The notes below the pieces were generated by a model. That model saw only the letters and a list, made by a program, of their open reading frames with translations, did not search any database and was not told where the DNA came from. Below, piece by piece: positions 35,448 through 44,890 of a stretch of DNA of 64,000 bases (position 1 is the first letter of the stretch; every line of letters starts with the position of its first letter). The position numbers and the translations under genes were made by a program. The DNA comes from Shewanella algae. Its GTDB lineage: Bacteria > Pseudomonadota > Gammaproteobacteria > Enterobacterales > Shewanellaceae. The DNA lies in the NCBI RefSeq assembly GCF_009183365.2, contig NZ_CP068230.1, positions 3,253,001-3,317,000 of the forward strand, given 5' to 3'.

Positions 35448-35879
35448 TCAGTCGTAAGGGTCATATTCAAGGGCATATGCCACTTGATCATAACTAAAGC
35501 CCTGCCCCATCAAGTGACGAATTCGACGAGCTTTTTCTTTCATATCATCTGCGGGACTATCACCGAATTTCTTCAGCGCGCGCGTACGGGCCAAGGCAAA
35601 CCAGTCACAATCACTGGCATCCAAAACCTGCTCAATACATTGTTTATTTAAGCCCTTTTGCATCAGTGCCTGACGCACTTTCCCCGGGCCGTGGGCCTTG
35701 GCAATATGGCTGCGCAGCAAGGCTGCAGCGAAACGCTGATCATCGATAAAACCTTTGGCTTCCAGAGCATCCAAAGTCTGTTCAACTTCCGGCGACTCAA
35801 AGCCCTTGTCCAGCAAGCGGCTCTTGAGTTGCTCGCGGCCATAGTCGCGGCGCGCCAATAGCGCGACCGCAACATCCAT
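35448..35879 (-). CDS. recX: Regulatory protein RecX
   Basis: This 143-residue alpha-helical protein has the three-helix repeats of RecX: VAVALLARRDYGREQLKSRLLDKGF, then GFIDDQRFAAALLRSHIAKAHGPGKVRQALMQKG, and a final RIRHLMGQGFSYDQVAYALE. RecX binds RecA filaments and limits recombinase activity. It starts 11 bases after the recA stop, the normal recA-recX operon. Confidence 0.95.
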   Translation of the reverse strand: MDVAVALLARRDYGREQLKSRLLDKGFESPEVEQTLDALEAKGFIDDQRFAAALLRSHIAKAHGPGKVRQALMQKGLNKQCIEQVLDASDCDWFALARTRALKKFGDSPADDMKEKARRIRHLMGQGFSYDQVAYALEYDPYD

Positions 35880-35890
35880 TACCGACTGGC

Positions 35891-36955
35891 TCAGAAGACT
35901 TCTCCGGTTTCCAGATCGACATTGCCTTCACCTGTCTCGGCGCTGGCAGGAGCCGCTTCAGCTTTGCTGAGCAGTTTAGCGCGCAGTGCCGCTTCGATTT
36001 CGGCTGCCACTTCGGGATTTTCCTTGAGGAACTTACCGGCATTGGCGCGGCCTTGACCTATCTTGTCACCTTTGTAGCTGTACCAGGCGCCGGATTTTTC
36101 CACCAGCTTGTGGGCTACGCCCAGGTCAACCAACTCACCGGTACGGTTGATCCCCTGACCATAGAGAATTTGGAAATCGGCTTGTTTGAAGGGGGCGGCA
36201 ATCTTGTTCTTAACCACTTTAACCCGAGTTTCGTTACCAACAACCTCGTCACCCTCTTTGATAGCGCCGGTACGGCGAATATCGAGACGAACGGAAGCGT
36301 AGAACTTAAGGGCGTTACCACCAGTGGTGGTTTCAGGGTTACCGAACATGACCCCTATCTTCATCCGGATCTGGTTGATGAAGATAAGCAGAGTGTTGGA
36401 CTGCTTGAGGTTACCGGCCAGCTTGCGCATTGCCTGGCTCATCATACGGGCCGCCAGACCCATGTGGGAATCACCGATTTCACCTTCGATTTCAGCCTTG
36501 GGCGTCAGCGCCGCCACTGAGTCAACAATGATGACATCGACGGCGCCACTGCGAGTCAGCGCATCACAGATCTCCAGCGCCTGTTCACCTGTATCTGGCT
36601 GAGAACACAGGAGGTTATCGATATCCACGCCCAGCTTCTTGGCGTAGATAGGATCCAGTGCGTGTTCGGCATCGATAAAAGCACACACTTTGCCTTCACG
36701 CTGCGCCGCAGCAATCACTTCCAGTGTCAGGGTTGTTTTACCAGAAGATTCAGGACCATAGATCTCAACGATACGGCCCATTGGCAGACCGCCGGCCCCC
36801 AGAGCCACGTCCAGAGAAAGCGAACCGGTAGAGATGGTTTCGACATCCATGGTTCTGTCTTCACCCAGTTTCATGATAGAACCTTTACCGAACTGCTTCT
36901 CTATCTGTCCCAGAACTGCGTTCAGCGCCTTCTCTTTGTTTGGATCTATTTTCAT
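35891..36955 (-). CDS. recA: Recombinase RecA
   Basis: The ATG at 36955 gives 354 residues beginning MKIDPNKEKALNAVLGQIEK; nine extra codons upstream are not part of the family. Walker A GPESSGKTT, the L1/L2 loops (EIGDSHMGLAARMMSQ, FINQIRMKIGVMFGNPETTTGG) and an acidic C-terminus (EGNVDLETGEVF) are all present. It promotes strand exchange and LexA cleavage in the SOS response. A LexA box lies in its promoter. Confidence 0.99.
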   Translation of the reverse strand: MKIDPNKEKALNAVLGQIEKQFGKGSIMKLGEDRTMDVETISTGSLSLDVALGAGGLPMGRIVEIYGPESSGKTTLTLEVIAAAQREGKVCAFIDAEHALDPIYAKKLGVDIDNLLCSQPDTGEQALEICDALTRSGAVDVIIVDSVAALTPKAEIEGEIGDSHMGLAARMMSQAMRKLAGNLKQSNTLLIFINQIRMKIGVMFGNPETTTGGNALKFYASVRLDIRRTGAIKEGDEVVGNETRVKVVKNKIAAPFKQADFQILYGQGINRTGELVDLGVAHKLVEKSGAWYSYKGDKIGQGRANAGKFLKENPEVAAEIEAALRAKLLSKAEAAPASAETGEGNVDLETGEVF

Positions 36956-37049
36956 TCCTGTTCCCTCTTGATTGCGGCGCAATGCGCCGCCTGAAATCTA
37001 TGTTGCCGCTCCTTTTAAGAGCTTTGGCGTCAATACCAATCTGCCACCT

Positions 37050-37077
37050 AGTATACTGTACAATCATACAGTATCAA
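37050..37077 (-). promoter_or_regulatory. recA promoter with LexA box in the spacer
   Basis: On the minus strand TTGATA and TATACT are separated by exactly 16 bases, and those 16 bases are CTGTATGATTGTACAG, a LexA site (CTGT-N8-ACAG). LexA would fully block polymerase binding until SOS induction. Confidence 0.92.
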
Positions 37078-37250
37078 GTGCTGGTGATAATTTATTTAAA
37101 GGCCGCTTGCGGATCAATCACTTGTGACCGAAAGCATAAAATTTACCCGCCCACGACTGGTTCAGTGATGAATAACTGATACTATTGGCGCCATTGTCGA
37201 AAGGGCAACCGCTCTTGGAAAAACAGTCAAGGAAACATCTGAAAGCTCCC

Positions 37251-39830
37251 ATGAATGCAGTGATCACGCCTATGGATAACCCTGATTTGGAAAAACACAC
37301 CCCTATGATGCGCCAGTATCTGTCGATGAAGGCGCAGCATGCCGAAATGCTGCTGTTTTATCGCATGGGGGACTTTTACGAACTGTTTTACGATGATGCC
37401 AAAAAAGCCTCCGAGCTCTTGGGTATTTCACTGACGGCCAGGGGCAAGAGTGGCGGCGATCCTATTCCTATGGCGGGTATTCCCTATCATGCGGTGGAAG
37501 GTTATCTCGCCAAGCTGGTGCAGCTCGGTGAGTCGGTTGCCATCTGTGAGCAGATTGGTGACCCGGCCACGTCCAAAGGGCCGGTCGAGCGCAAAGTGGT
37601 GCGCATAGTGACTCCCGGAACCCTCACCGATGAAGCGCTGCTGCAAGAACGTCAGGATAACTTGCTGGCCGCCGTCTACGAAGGCAAGAACGGTTTTGGC
37701 TACGCCACCTTGGATGTGGCCTCCGGCCGTTTTGTGATTGCCGAGCTGGCCACCCTTGAATCATTGGAGGCAGAGCTGCAACGCACCAAACCGGCCGAGC
37801 TGCTCTACAGCGAAGACTTTTCCCAACAAAGCCTGATCGCCGGCATCAAGGGCAAACGCCGTCGTCCCGAGTGGGAGTTTGACTTGGATACCAGCATGCG
37901 ATTGTTGCTGGATCAGTTTGGCACCAAAGATCTGCGTGGTTTTGGCATAACAGACGCCAGGCTGTCACTGCAGGCCGCCGGCTGCCTGATGCAGTATGTC
38001 AAAGATACCCAGCGCACCGCCCTGCCCCATATCAATGCCATTACCCGCTTTAACCAGAGCGACAGCATAGTGTTGGATGCCGCCACCCGTCGGAATCTGG
38101 AACTGACGGTGAACCTTGCCGGTGGCCGGGACAATACTTTGGCTTCGGTGCTGGATGCAACCGCTACCCCCATGGGCAGTAGGATGTTACAGCGCTGGAT
38201 CCATCAGCCACTCAGAGATCATCAACAGATAGGCCTGCGACAAACTGCTGTGGCGGAGTTGATTGCCAGCGGCCTGTTCGAACCGTTGCATGATGACCTC
38301 AAGGCGCTCGGTGATGTGGAGCGGATCATGGCGCGCCTGGCTCTGAGAAGCGCCCGCCCGAGAGACTTTGCCCGTCTGCGGCAAGCGCTGGCGCTGTTGC
38401 CGCAACTGCAGCAACTATTGGCAAATACGCAAAGCCCCGAGCTTGGCCGTTTGAAACGCCAGCTCAGTGAATTCCCTGAAGAACTCGCGCTGCTGGAGCG
38501 GGCCATTGTCGACAACCCACCGGTACTCATTCGTGATGGCGGCGTGATCCGCGATGGTTATCATGCCGAACTGGATGAATGGCGCCGCCTCAGTGAAGGC
38601 GCCAGTGACTATCTGCAACAGTTGGAAGTCAGGGAAAAAGAGCAAACGGGAATAGCCACCCTGAAAGTCGGTTTCAACCGGGTACACGGCTACTATATCG
38701 AAGTTTCCCGCGGCCAGTCGGCGCTGGTGCCTCTGAGCTACCAAAGACGCCAGACATTGAAAAACACCGAGCGCTATATCATCCCCGAGCTGAAAGAGTA
38801 TGAAGAGAAAGTGCTCTCCAGTCAGGGCAAGGCGCTGGCACTGGAAAAACAGCTTTGGGACGAGCTGTTCGATCTCCTGCTACCCAAGCTCAGCGAGTTG
38901 CAGGCCTTTGCCATGGCGGCGGCCGAGTTGGATGTACTGAGCAACTTTGCCGAGCGGGCCGACAGCCTCAACTACAACCAGCCGGAATTGAGCGATAAGC
39001 CGGGCATACATATTGAAGCCGGGCGTCACCCAGTAGTTGAGCGGGTCAGCCAGGCTCCCTTTATCGCCAACCCGGTAACTCTTAGCCCTGAGCGTAAAAT
39101 GTTGGTGGTCACAGGCCCCAATATGGGCGGTAAGTCCACTTACATGCGTCAGGTGGCACTGATCACCCTGATGGCGCATATCGGCAGCTTTGTGCCGGCA
39201 GATAAGGCGATTCTAGGGCCTGTTGACAGGATCTTCACCCGTATCGGCGCCTCGGACGATCTGGCCTCGGGCCGCTCCACCTTTATGGTGGAAATGACAG
39301 AAACGGCCAATATTCTCCACAATGCGACCGCAGAGAGTCTGGTGCTGATGGATGAGATTGGCCGCGGCACCTCCACCTATGACGGCTTGTCACTTGCCTG
39401 GTCGGCGGCAGAGTATCTGGCTCAGCGACTCGGCGCCATGACACTGTTTGCCACCCATTACTTCGAGCTGACTCAGTTGGCAGAATTGATGCCCCAAGTT
39501 GCCAATGTACATCTGGATGCCATGGAGCATGGCGACAGCATAGTCTTTATGCACGCAGTGCAGGAGGGGGCCGCCAGCAAGAGCTATGGTTTGCAGGTTG
39601 CTTCACTGGCCGGTGTTCCGGCCTCAGTGATCAAGGCCGCAAAATTGAAACTGCAACAACTTGAAAGTCGCGATCACGGTCAAGACTCCAATGTCCCGGC
39701 GCAGGCCACACTGCAACTGGAAACGCCGCCATCTGAGCTTGAACTTCTGCTTGGCAGGCTGAACCCGGATGAACTCAGCCCAAGAGAGGCGCTGGACCTA
39801 ATCTATAAACTCAAGGCGTTGGCAAACTAA
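37251..39830 (+). CDS. mutS: DNA mismatch repair protein MutS
   Basis: From this ATG the protein has 859 residues; 37272 is another possible start and 37185 is too far upstream. The mismatch-recognition motif is present in LLFYRMGDFYELFYDD (Phe and Glu wedge residues). The ATPase has Walker A VTGPNMGGKSTYMRQ, Walker B LVLMDEIGRGTSTYDG and the ATHYFELT switch. The C-terminus ends in the usual tetramerisation tail. The gene is intact, with a terminator 40 bases downstream shared with the broken rpoS. Confidence 0.97.
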   Translation: MNAVITPMDNPDLEKHTPMMRQYLSMKAQHAEMLLFYRMGDFYELFYDDAKKASELLGISLTARGKSGGDPIPMAGIPYHAVEGYLAKLVQLGESVAICEQIGDPATSKGPVERKVVRIVTPGTLTDEALLQERQDNLLAAVYEGKNGFGYATLDVASGRFVIAELATLESLEAELQRTKPAELLYSEDFSQQSLIAGIKGKRRRPEWEFDLDTSMRLLLDQFGTKDLRGFGITDARLSLQAAGCLMQYVKDTQRTALPHINAITRFNQSDSIVLDAATRRNLELTVNLAGGRDNTLASVLDATATPMGSRMLQRWIHQPLRDHQQIGLRQTAVAELIASGLFEPLHDDLKALGDVERIMARLALRSARPRDFARLRQALALLPQLQQLLANTQSPELGRLKRQLSEFPEELALLERAIVDNPPVLIRDGGVIRDGYHAELDEWRRLSEGASDYLQQLEVREKEQTGIATLKVGFNRVHGYYIEVSRGQSALVPLSYQRRQTLKNTERYIIPELKEYEEKVLSSQGKALALEKQLWDELFDLLLPKLSELQAFAMAAAELDVLSNFAERADSLNYNQPELSDKPGIHIEAGRHPVVERVSQAPFIANPVTLSPERKMLVVTGPNMGGKSTYMRQVALITLMAHIGSFVPADKAILGPVDRIFTRIGASDDLASGRSTFMVEMTETANILHNATAESLVLMDEIGRGTSTYDGLSLAWSAAEYLAQRLGAMTLFATHYFELTQLAELMPQVANVHLDAMEHGDSIVFMHAVQEGAASKSYGLQVASLAGVPASVIKAAKLKLQQLESRDHGQDSNVPAQATLQLETPPSELELLLGRLNPDELSPREALDLIYKLKALAN

Positions 39831-39870
39831 GTCCGCTACTCCAGCTATCGCTGTGGCTTGTAAATACAAG

Positions 39871-39901
39871 AAAGAAGGGGCGCAATGCGTCCCTTCTTTT
39901 T
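39871..39901. terminator. Bidirectional terminator between mutS and rpoS
   Basis: AAAGAAGGG-GCGC pairs with GCG-T-CCCTTCTTT (one mismatch) around an AAT loop, with a T-run on the plus strand and A-rich sequence giving one on minus. Confidence 0.85.
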
Positions 39902-39924
39902 ATTACAAAGGATGGTAAGTTGCT

Positions 39925-40877
39925 TTAGGCCTTGAACAGGGCCTCTACCGACAACCCCTGAGAGGAGAGTATGTCGCGCAGGCGTTTCAATGCCTCCACC
40001 TGAATTTGCCGCACTCTTTCACGGGTCAGGCCAATTTCCGAGCCCACATCTTCCAGAGTAGAAGGTTCATATCCCAGTAGGCCAAAGCGTCTGGCAAGCA
40101 CTTCTCTTTGCTTGGTATTGAGCTCATTGAGCCACTTAACCACTGAATTGGAAATGTCTTCTTCCTGCACCTGGGCATCCGGCGTCATCTCATCATCATC
40201 CGCCAACACATCGAGTAGAGCCTTGTCGTTGTCACCGCCTATCGGGGTGTCGACCGAGGTGATCCTCTCATTCAGCTTCAGCATCTTGCTGACATCACTG
40301 CTCGGCAGTTCTTTTCGGCTATCTCTTCGGCTGTGGGTTCGTGATCCAGCTTATGAGCCAACTCCCGGGCTGTACGCAGATACACATTGAGCTCTTTCAC
40401 CACATGAATAGGCAGACGTATGGTGCGGGTCTGATTCATTATGGCTCGCTCTATGGTCTGGCGGATCCACCAGGTGGCATAAGTGGAGAAACGGAATCCG
40501 CGCTCGGGGTCAAACTTCTCTACGGCACGGATCAGACCAAGATTGCCTTCTTCAATCAGATCCAAGAGTGCCAAGCCGCGGTTGTTGTAACGGCGGGCTA
40601 TTTTAACCACGAGGCGTAAATTACTTTCGATCATGCGGTTGCGTGATTTTTCACAACCTTTGAGGGCCTTGCGCGAGAAAAAGACTTCTTCTTCTGCACT
40701 CAGCAAGGGGGAAAATCCGATTTCACTCAGATAAAGTTGGGTCGCGTCTAAGTTCTTTTGCAGGTCATCCTGAACCATTTCGGCCAGAGCTTCTTCCTTC
40801 TTCGACGCCACTTCCGTGTCGTTTACGGATAAATCTACAAGCTCTTCCACGGGTGCGCTAGCATTTTTGCGGCTCAT
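39925..40877 (-). pseudogene. rpoS: RNA polymerase sigma-S RpoS, broken by a frameshift
   Basis: The first 195 or so codons are normal RpoS, from MSRKNASAP through region 2 (GLALLDLIEEGNLGLIRAVEKFDPERGFRFSTYATWWIRQTIERAI) to PTAEEIAEK. The frame then shifts and stops ten codons later (NCRAVMSARC). The correct frame resumes with LPSSDVSKMLKLNERI and runs to the end (GLTRERVRQIQVEALKRLR). Comparison with E. coli (AEQLDKPVDD) suggests that four bases of a Leu-Glu pair are missing near 40308-40311; restoring them gives 318 residues. The truncated product lacks regions 3 and 4 and cannot recognise -35 elements. The ribosome site GGAGAG precedes the start. Confidence 0.93.
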
Positions 40878-40955
40878 AATATTCTCTCCCAAACCTTAAC
40901 AAACTAATTTACATCGCTTTTTATCCTCCATATGCCAACTTTGGCTCCCAAACAA

Positions 40956-41894
40956 TCAGCGTTTGGGTAAATAATTAAGTGGATTAACAGACTGACCATG
41001 GTAGCGGATCTCAAAGTGCAGCATGACCTGGTTGGTGCCTGTACTTCCCATCTTCGCAACAGTTTGCCCGGCGGACACATGCTGCTTTTCCTTGACCAAG
41101 ATCTTATCGGCGTGGGCGTAAGCACTGAGATAGTCATCACTATGCTTGATAATGACGAGGTTTCCATAACCCCGCAAAGCATTACCCGCATAGACTACCC
41201 GACCATCGGCAGTGGCTTTAATAATATCGCCTCGGTTGCCGGCTATCTTGATTCCTTTGTTTCCCTGCTCTTTGGCAGAGAAGGCGCCAATCACCCGACC
41301 ATTGACTGGCCATATCCAGCGACTGACTTTGTCCGGCAGAGTCGAACTCGGCTTGTGGACAACATGGTTAACATTCTGTTTACCATTGGATACAGGGTAA
41401 GCAGACTTTGGTTTGGGATCAAGTGTTTTTTTCGGCTTATTTTGCTTGGCTTGAGCGACGGCTTGCTTCTGCTTAACAGTCTGTTTTTTATAGATCTTAT
41501 CTTTTGGTTTTTGAGGTTTGGATTTGGAGTTTTTACTCGAACTCGGCTGCGAATTCGATTTAACATTTTTTTTACTATCGAGAATGAGCACTTGGCCAGG
41601 GTAGATGGTATAAGACTTATCTAGCTGATTTAACTTGGCTATTTGTGCATAGTCTTTACCGGCCCCCCAAGCGATGGAGTAGAGGGTATCGCCCTTTTTC
41701 ACCTTATAGGTATCAGAGCGAATAGAGCCTCTTTCGATCGCCGGCCGTTTTACGCCATAAATGGATTCGACCGGAGCCGGCCTGTGAGCCTGAAAACTGC
41801 ATCCAGAAACCAGAGTGACCAATAGCACTGAGCCAAGGCGACAAAGAAATGACGCCTTTTTATGCAGAAACTGGCTGGAATGCAATGGGCTCAA
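40956..41894 (-). CDS. nlpD: Murein hydrolase activator NlpD
   Basis: This 312-residue lipoprotein (lipobox VSGC near residue 31) has one LysM domain (YKVKKGDTLYSIAWGAGKDYAQIAKLN...GQVLIL, about 63-107). A Lys/Ser/Pro-rich linker (about 108-185) and a C-terminal LytM/M23 domain (about 195-308) follow. The M23 metal site is degenerate, with GIKI where active enzymes have a His-Asp motif, as in known NlpD, which activates the amidase AmiC during division. It lies upstream of rpoS, the usual order, where the nlpD gene carries the rpoS promoter. Confidence 0.95.
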   Translation of the reverse strand: MSPLHSSQFLHKKASFLCRLGSVLLVTLVSGCSFQAHRPAPVESIYGVKRPAIERGSIRSDTYKVKKGDTLYSIAWGAGKDYAQIAKLNQLDKSYTIYPGQVLILDSKKNVKSNSQPSSSKNSKSKPQKPKDKIYKKQTVKQKQAVAQAKQNKPKKTLDPKPKSAYPVSNGKQNVNHVVHKPSSTLPDKVSRWIWPVNGRVIGAFSAKEQGNKGIKIAGNRGDIIKATADGRVVYAGNALRGYGNLVIIKHSDDYLSAYAHADKILVKEKQHVSAGQTVAKMGSTGTNQVMLHFEIRYHGQSVNPLNYLPKR

Positions 41895-41921
41895 GAATAC
41901 TCCTGCATGCTTTAATGACTA

Positions 41922-42557
41922 TCAGGCCAAACCGCCACTGATTAAGGGAACAAATTTTACCGCTTCGACCACTTGGGAAATAAACTGTCCCCTCTCCCGG
42001 CAGATCTTCAGCAACTGTTGGCTCTCATCACCAACGGGGATCACCAGTACGCCCCCCTCTGCCAACTGTTCCAGCAAGGCTGTGGGAATGTCAGAGGCCG
42101 CCGCTGTCACCATGATGGCATCGAAGGGCGCCCTGTTGGGCCAACCTTGCCAGCCATCACCGTATTTGAAGGCCACGTTGTGCAGATCCAAGCGTTTGAG
42201 GCGTTGGCGAGCCTGAATTTGCAGGCTTTTAATCCGCTCAACCGTGCAAAGCTCTGGCACCAACTGCGCCAGCACCGCCGCCTGATATCCTGAGCCGGTA
42301 CCTATTTCAAGCACCTTGGCAGGATTATGCTCCAACAATAACTCCGTCATTCTCGCCACAATGTAAGGCTGGGATATGGTTTGGCCCGAGCCTATGGGTA
42401 GGGCGGTGTTTTCATAAGCCTTGTGCGCCAAGGCACCATCAAGAAACAACTCTCTGGGGGTTTTGGCCACCACCTGCAACAGACCCGGGTGACGGATCCC
42501 TGCTTCCTGCAGTTTTCTGGTTAAGTTCAGTGCCGATGTGGAGGCTACCCGGGTCAT
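41922..42557 (-). CDS. pcm: Protein-L-isoaspartate O-methyltransferase Pcm
   Basis: This 211-residue cytoplasmic SAM-dependent enzyme repairs isoaspartyl damage in proteins. Motifs are the SAM loop LEIGTGSGYQAAVLAQL, the IGSGQTISQPYIVARMTELL block and DAIMVTAAASDIP with the post-I region. Its start overlaps the surE stop by four bases, and nlpD follows after 27 bases, the standard surE-pcm-nlpD-rpoS stationary-phase cluster. Confidence 0.97.
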   Translation of the reverse strand: MTRVASTSALNLTRKLQEAGIRHPGLLQVVAKTPRELFLDGALAHKAYENTALPIGSGQTISQPYIVARMTELLLEHNPAKVLEIGTGSGYQAAVLAQLVPELCTVERIKSLQIQARQRLKRLDLHNVAFKYGDGWQGWPNRAPFDAIMVTAAASDIPTALLEQLAEGGVLVIPVGDESQQLLKICRERGQFISQVVEAVKFVPLISGGLA

Positions 42558-43300
42558 AGTTTTTCTATCCAGTGTTGCAATTGTGAAAGCTGCCGATAGG
42601 CGGTTAAATCTACAGTTAATGGGGTGATGGATACATATCCCTGAGACACGGCATAAAAGTCTGTGTCTTCACCCACATCCAGTTCAATCCCGGGTGGCCC
42701 CAACCAAAACACCTCGCGGCCGTGAGGATCTCTGGCTCTGACCATACCTTCGGCCTTATGGCGGGCGCCGAGCCGAGTAACCCGTATCCCCTTGATTTCA
42801 TCGAGAGGCAGATCCGGCACATTGATATTGAGGATCTGATCCGAGGCAATAGGATGCTTCTTAAGCCCCATGATGATCTTCACCGCATAGGCCGCCGCAC
42901 TGTCATAATGCGTAAGCTCACGGCCCACCAGGGATACGGCCACTGCCGGCAACCCCAGAAAACGCCCTTCCATCGCCGCCGCCACTGTGCCTGAGTAGAG
43001 GGTATCGTCTCCCATATTGGCACCGGCATTGATACCCGAGACCACCATGTCGGGTTCGCCTTCATAGAGTTCGCGAATCGCCAGATGAACGCAATCGGTT
43101 GGCGTGCCATTTACCGAGATGTAGCCATTGTCTAACTTATTAATCCTTAAGGGATTCGTCAAGGTTAAAGAGTTACTGGCACCGGAACAGTTGCGATCCG
43201 GCGCCACAGTGAGCACTTCGGCAACGGCGGACAAGGCTTCCGATAGGGCGCGGATCCCAGGAGCCGTTACCCCATCATCGTTGCTGACCAAGATTTTCAT
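42554..43300 (-). CDS. surE: 5'/3'-nucleotidase SurE
   Basis: This 248-residue phosphatase of stationary-phase nucleotides begins MKILVSNDDGVTAPGI with the metal-binding SNDDG motif, followed by APDRNCSGASNSLT, SGINAGANMGDDTLYSGTVAAAMEG and a C-terminal YVSITPL strand. It overlaps truD by four bases upstream and pcm by four downstream, so translation through the cluster is coupled. Confidence 0.98.
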   Translation of the reverse strand: MKILVSNDDGVTAPGIRALSEALSAVAEVLTVAPDRNCSGASNSLTLTNPLRINKLDNGYISVNGTPTDCVHLAIRELYEGEPDMVVSGINAGANMGDDTLYSGTVAAAMEGRFLGLPAVAVSLVGRELTHYDSAAAYAVKIIMGLKKHPIASDQILNINVPDLPLDEIKGIRVTRLGARHKAEGMVRARDPHGREVFWLGPPGIELDVGEDTDFYAVSQGYVSITPLTVDLTAYRQLSQLQHWIEKL

Positions 43301-44361
43301 GCAGGGTTTCCTTCCTGAGCTGCCTGGCGCTCACGCCACAGACGTTCGGTCACATCATCATAGTCGAGCAGTTCCCGCAGCACAGAGGTTGCAAAGCTGC
43401 CCGCAGGAAGGCTGAACTCCAGCTCCAGTGTGTCCGGCTCGATAAACTGGTACTTCATCCCTTCGGGGCGCAGCAACAGTGGTCGCCTTTCCTGCTCGAG
43501 CCCAGCTTTTTCCAGGCCTTCACAATCGGCGCTGTATTCGGCCAGTACCTGAGCCTCAAAGGCCAAGGCATCGGCACTGCTGAGTGGCTGCCCCCTACCC
43601 CACATGGGCGCCGACAGCAAAATATCTTTCTCTGCCAGCCTTTGTTGCAACACCTCATCCCAGCGCTCGGCAACAAAGAAACTGCGGCTGCCGGCCAGCA
43701 TGACACAATCACCGTCGAGACACTCAAGCCCATGGGTCGCCAGGCGCTGAGAGACCAGTTGATTGAACAATAATGAGCGCAGCGCCGACAGGTAGATGGA
43801 GCGCTTGTTTCTGTCTTTCACCTTGCGCCCCTGCAGCATCTGCCGCGCCATTTCTATGTTGCGGCCGTTGTGGCCAAAGCGCTGTTCACCGAAATAGTTG
43901 GGTACGCCCCCCTCGGCAATCGACTCCAGCCGCTGCAATACATCTTCCGGCTGAGTTATCTGGCGCAGAACCAGCTTGAAACGGTTACCGGAAAGCGCGC
44001 CAATGCGCAACTTCTTGTTATGACGCGCCGCACTCAATACCGTAATGGACTCACTGTTGAGACTCAGCCAATCCGGTGTTTCCTTACCCGGAATTCGTAC
44101 GCCGAACCACTGCTCTGTGATGGCATTCTTATCCTTCTGGCCGGCAAAGGTCACCTCTTTGGGATGAACCTTGGCCAATTTGGCCAGCATCTCGGCCACC
44201 TGAACCGTATTCAGGCCATCTTTACGAATATGCAGCAGATGGTGCTCACCCTCGCCCGAGGGCAGAAAAGGCAGTATTTCCTGCACTTGAAAATCGCTGT
44301 TGCTGGTGCGCATATCGCCTTTGGAGAGAGGCTTGCCATAGAGAAAGTGTAATGAATTCAT
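43297..44361 (-). CDS. truD: tRNA pseudouridine(13) synthase TruD
   Basis: This 354-residue enzyme converts U13 of tRNA-Glu to pseudouridine. The catalytic Asp lies in FAGQKDKNAITEQWFGVRIPG and family blocks GVPNYFGEQRFGHNGRNIEMA and NRFKLVLRQI are clear. It lies between ispF and surE and overlaps surE by four bases. Confidence 0.97.
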   Translation of the reverse strand: MNSLHFLYGKPLSKGDMRTSNSDFQVQEILPFLPSGEGEHHLLHIRKDGLNTVQVAEMLAKLAKVHPKEVTFAGQKDKNAITEQWFGVRIPGKETPDWLSLNSESITVLSAARHNKKLRIGALSGNRFKLVLRQITQPEDVLQRLESIAEGGVPNYFGEQRFGHNGRNIEMARQMLQGRKVKDRNKRSIYLSALRSLLFNQLVSQRLATHGLECLDGDCVMLAGSRSFFVAERWDEVLQQRLAEKDILLSAPMWGRGQPLSSADALAFEAQVLAEYSADCEGLEKAGLEQERRPLLLRPEGMKYQFIEPDTLELEFSLPAGSFATSVLRELLDYDDVTERLWRERQAAQEGNPA

Positions 44362-44395
44362 CTTATTTGAATCTTTTCCTGTAAATGAGTCGGTA

Positions 44396-44875
44396 TTACA
44401 TACCGAACATCAGCACCACGGCTTCTACCGCAATGCCTTCACCTCGGCCGGTAAAGCCGAGTTTTTCTGTAGTGGTCGCCTTGACGTTGATGGAATCGAG
44501 ATCTGTGTGCAGATCTTCGGCCAACATCTGCCGAATGGCTTCAATATGAGGCGCCATCTTGGGCGCCTGGGCAATAATAGTCACATCCAGGTTGCCGAGA
44601 CGAAAGCCTTTGTCCAGTGCCAAGCGGTAACAATGACGCAGCAGCACCCGGCTGTCGGCTCCCTTGAATTCGGCATCTGTATCGGGAAAGTGTTTACCTA
44701 TGTCACCAAGTGCCATGGCGCCGAGTATCGCATCTGAAATCGCGTGCAATACCACATCACCATCCGAGTGCGCCAACAGGCCTGTGTGGTACGGCACTTT
44801 CACCCCACCGAGGACCAAGGGCGGCTCACCACCGAATTTATGTACATCAAAACCGTGTCCAATACGTATATTCAT
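44396..44875 (-). CDS. ispF: 2-C-methyl-D-erythritol 2,4-cyclodiphosphate synthase IspF
   Basis: This 159-residue trimeric zinc enzyme of the MEP isoprenoid pathway begins MNIRIGHGFDVHKFG with the metal ligands Asp and His. It continues with LLAHSDGDVVLHAISDAILGAMALGDIGKHFPD and ends TTEKLGFTGRGEGIAVEAV. It follows ispD by 15 bases, so the two successive-pathway enzymes are co-transcribed. Confidence 0.98.
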   Translation of the reverse strand: MNIRIGHGFDVHKFGGEPPLVLGGVKVPYHTGLLAHSDGDVVLHAISDAILGAMALGDIGKHFPDTDAEFKGADSRVLLRHCYRLALDKGFRLGNLDVTIIAQAPKMAPHIEAIRQMLAEDLHTDLDSINVKATTTEKLGFTGRGEGIAVEAVVLMFGM

Positions 44876-44890
44876 TGCTTGTTCCTGTAT

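Noticed and set aside
37185..37250. Longer MutS start at 37185
   Set aside because: The extra 22 residues are absent from the family as I know it and overlap the recA-mutS regulatory region.
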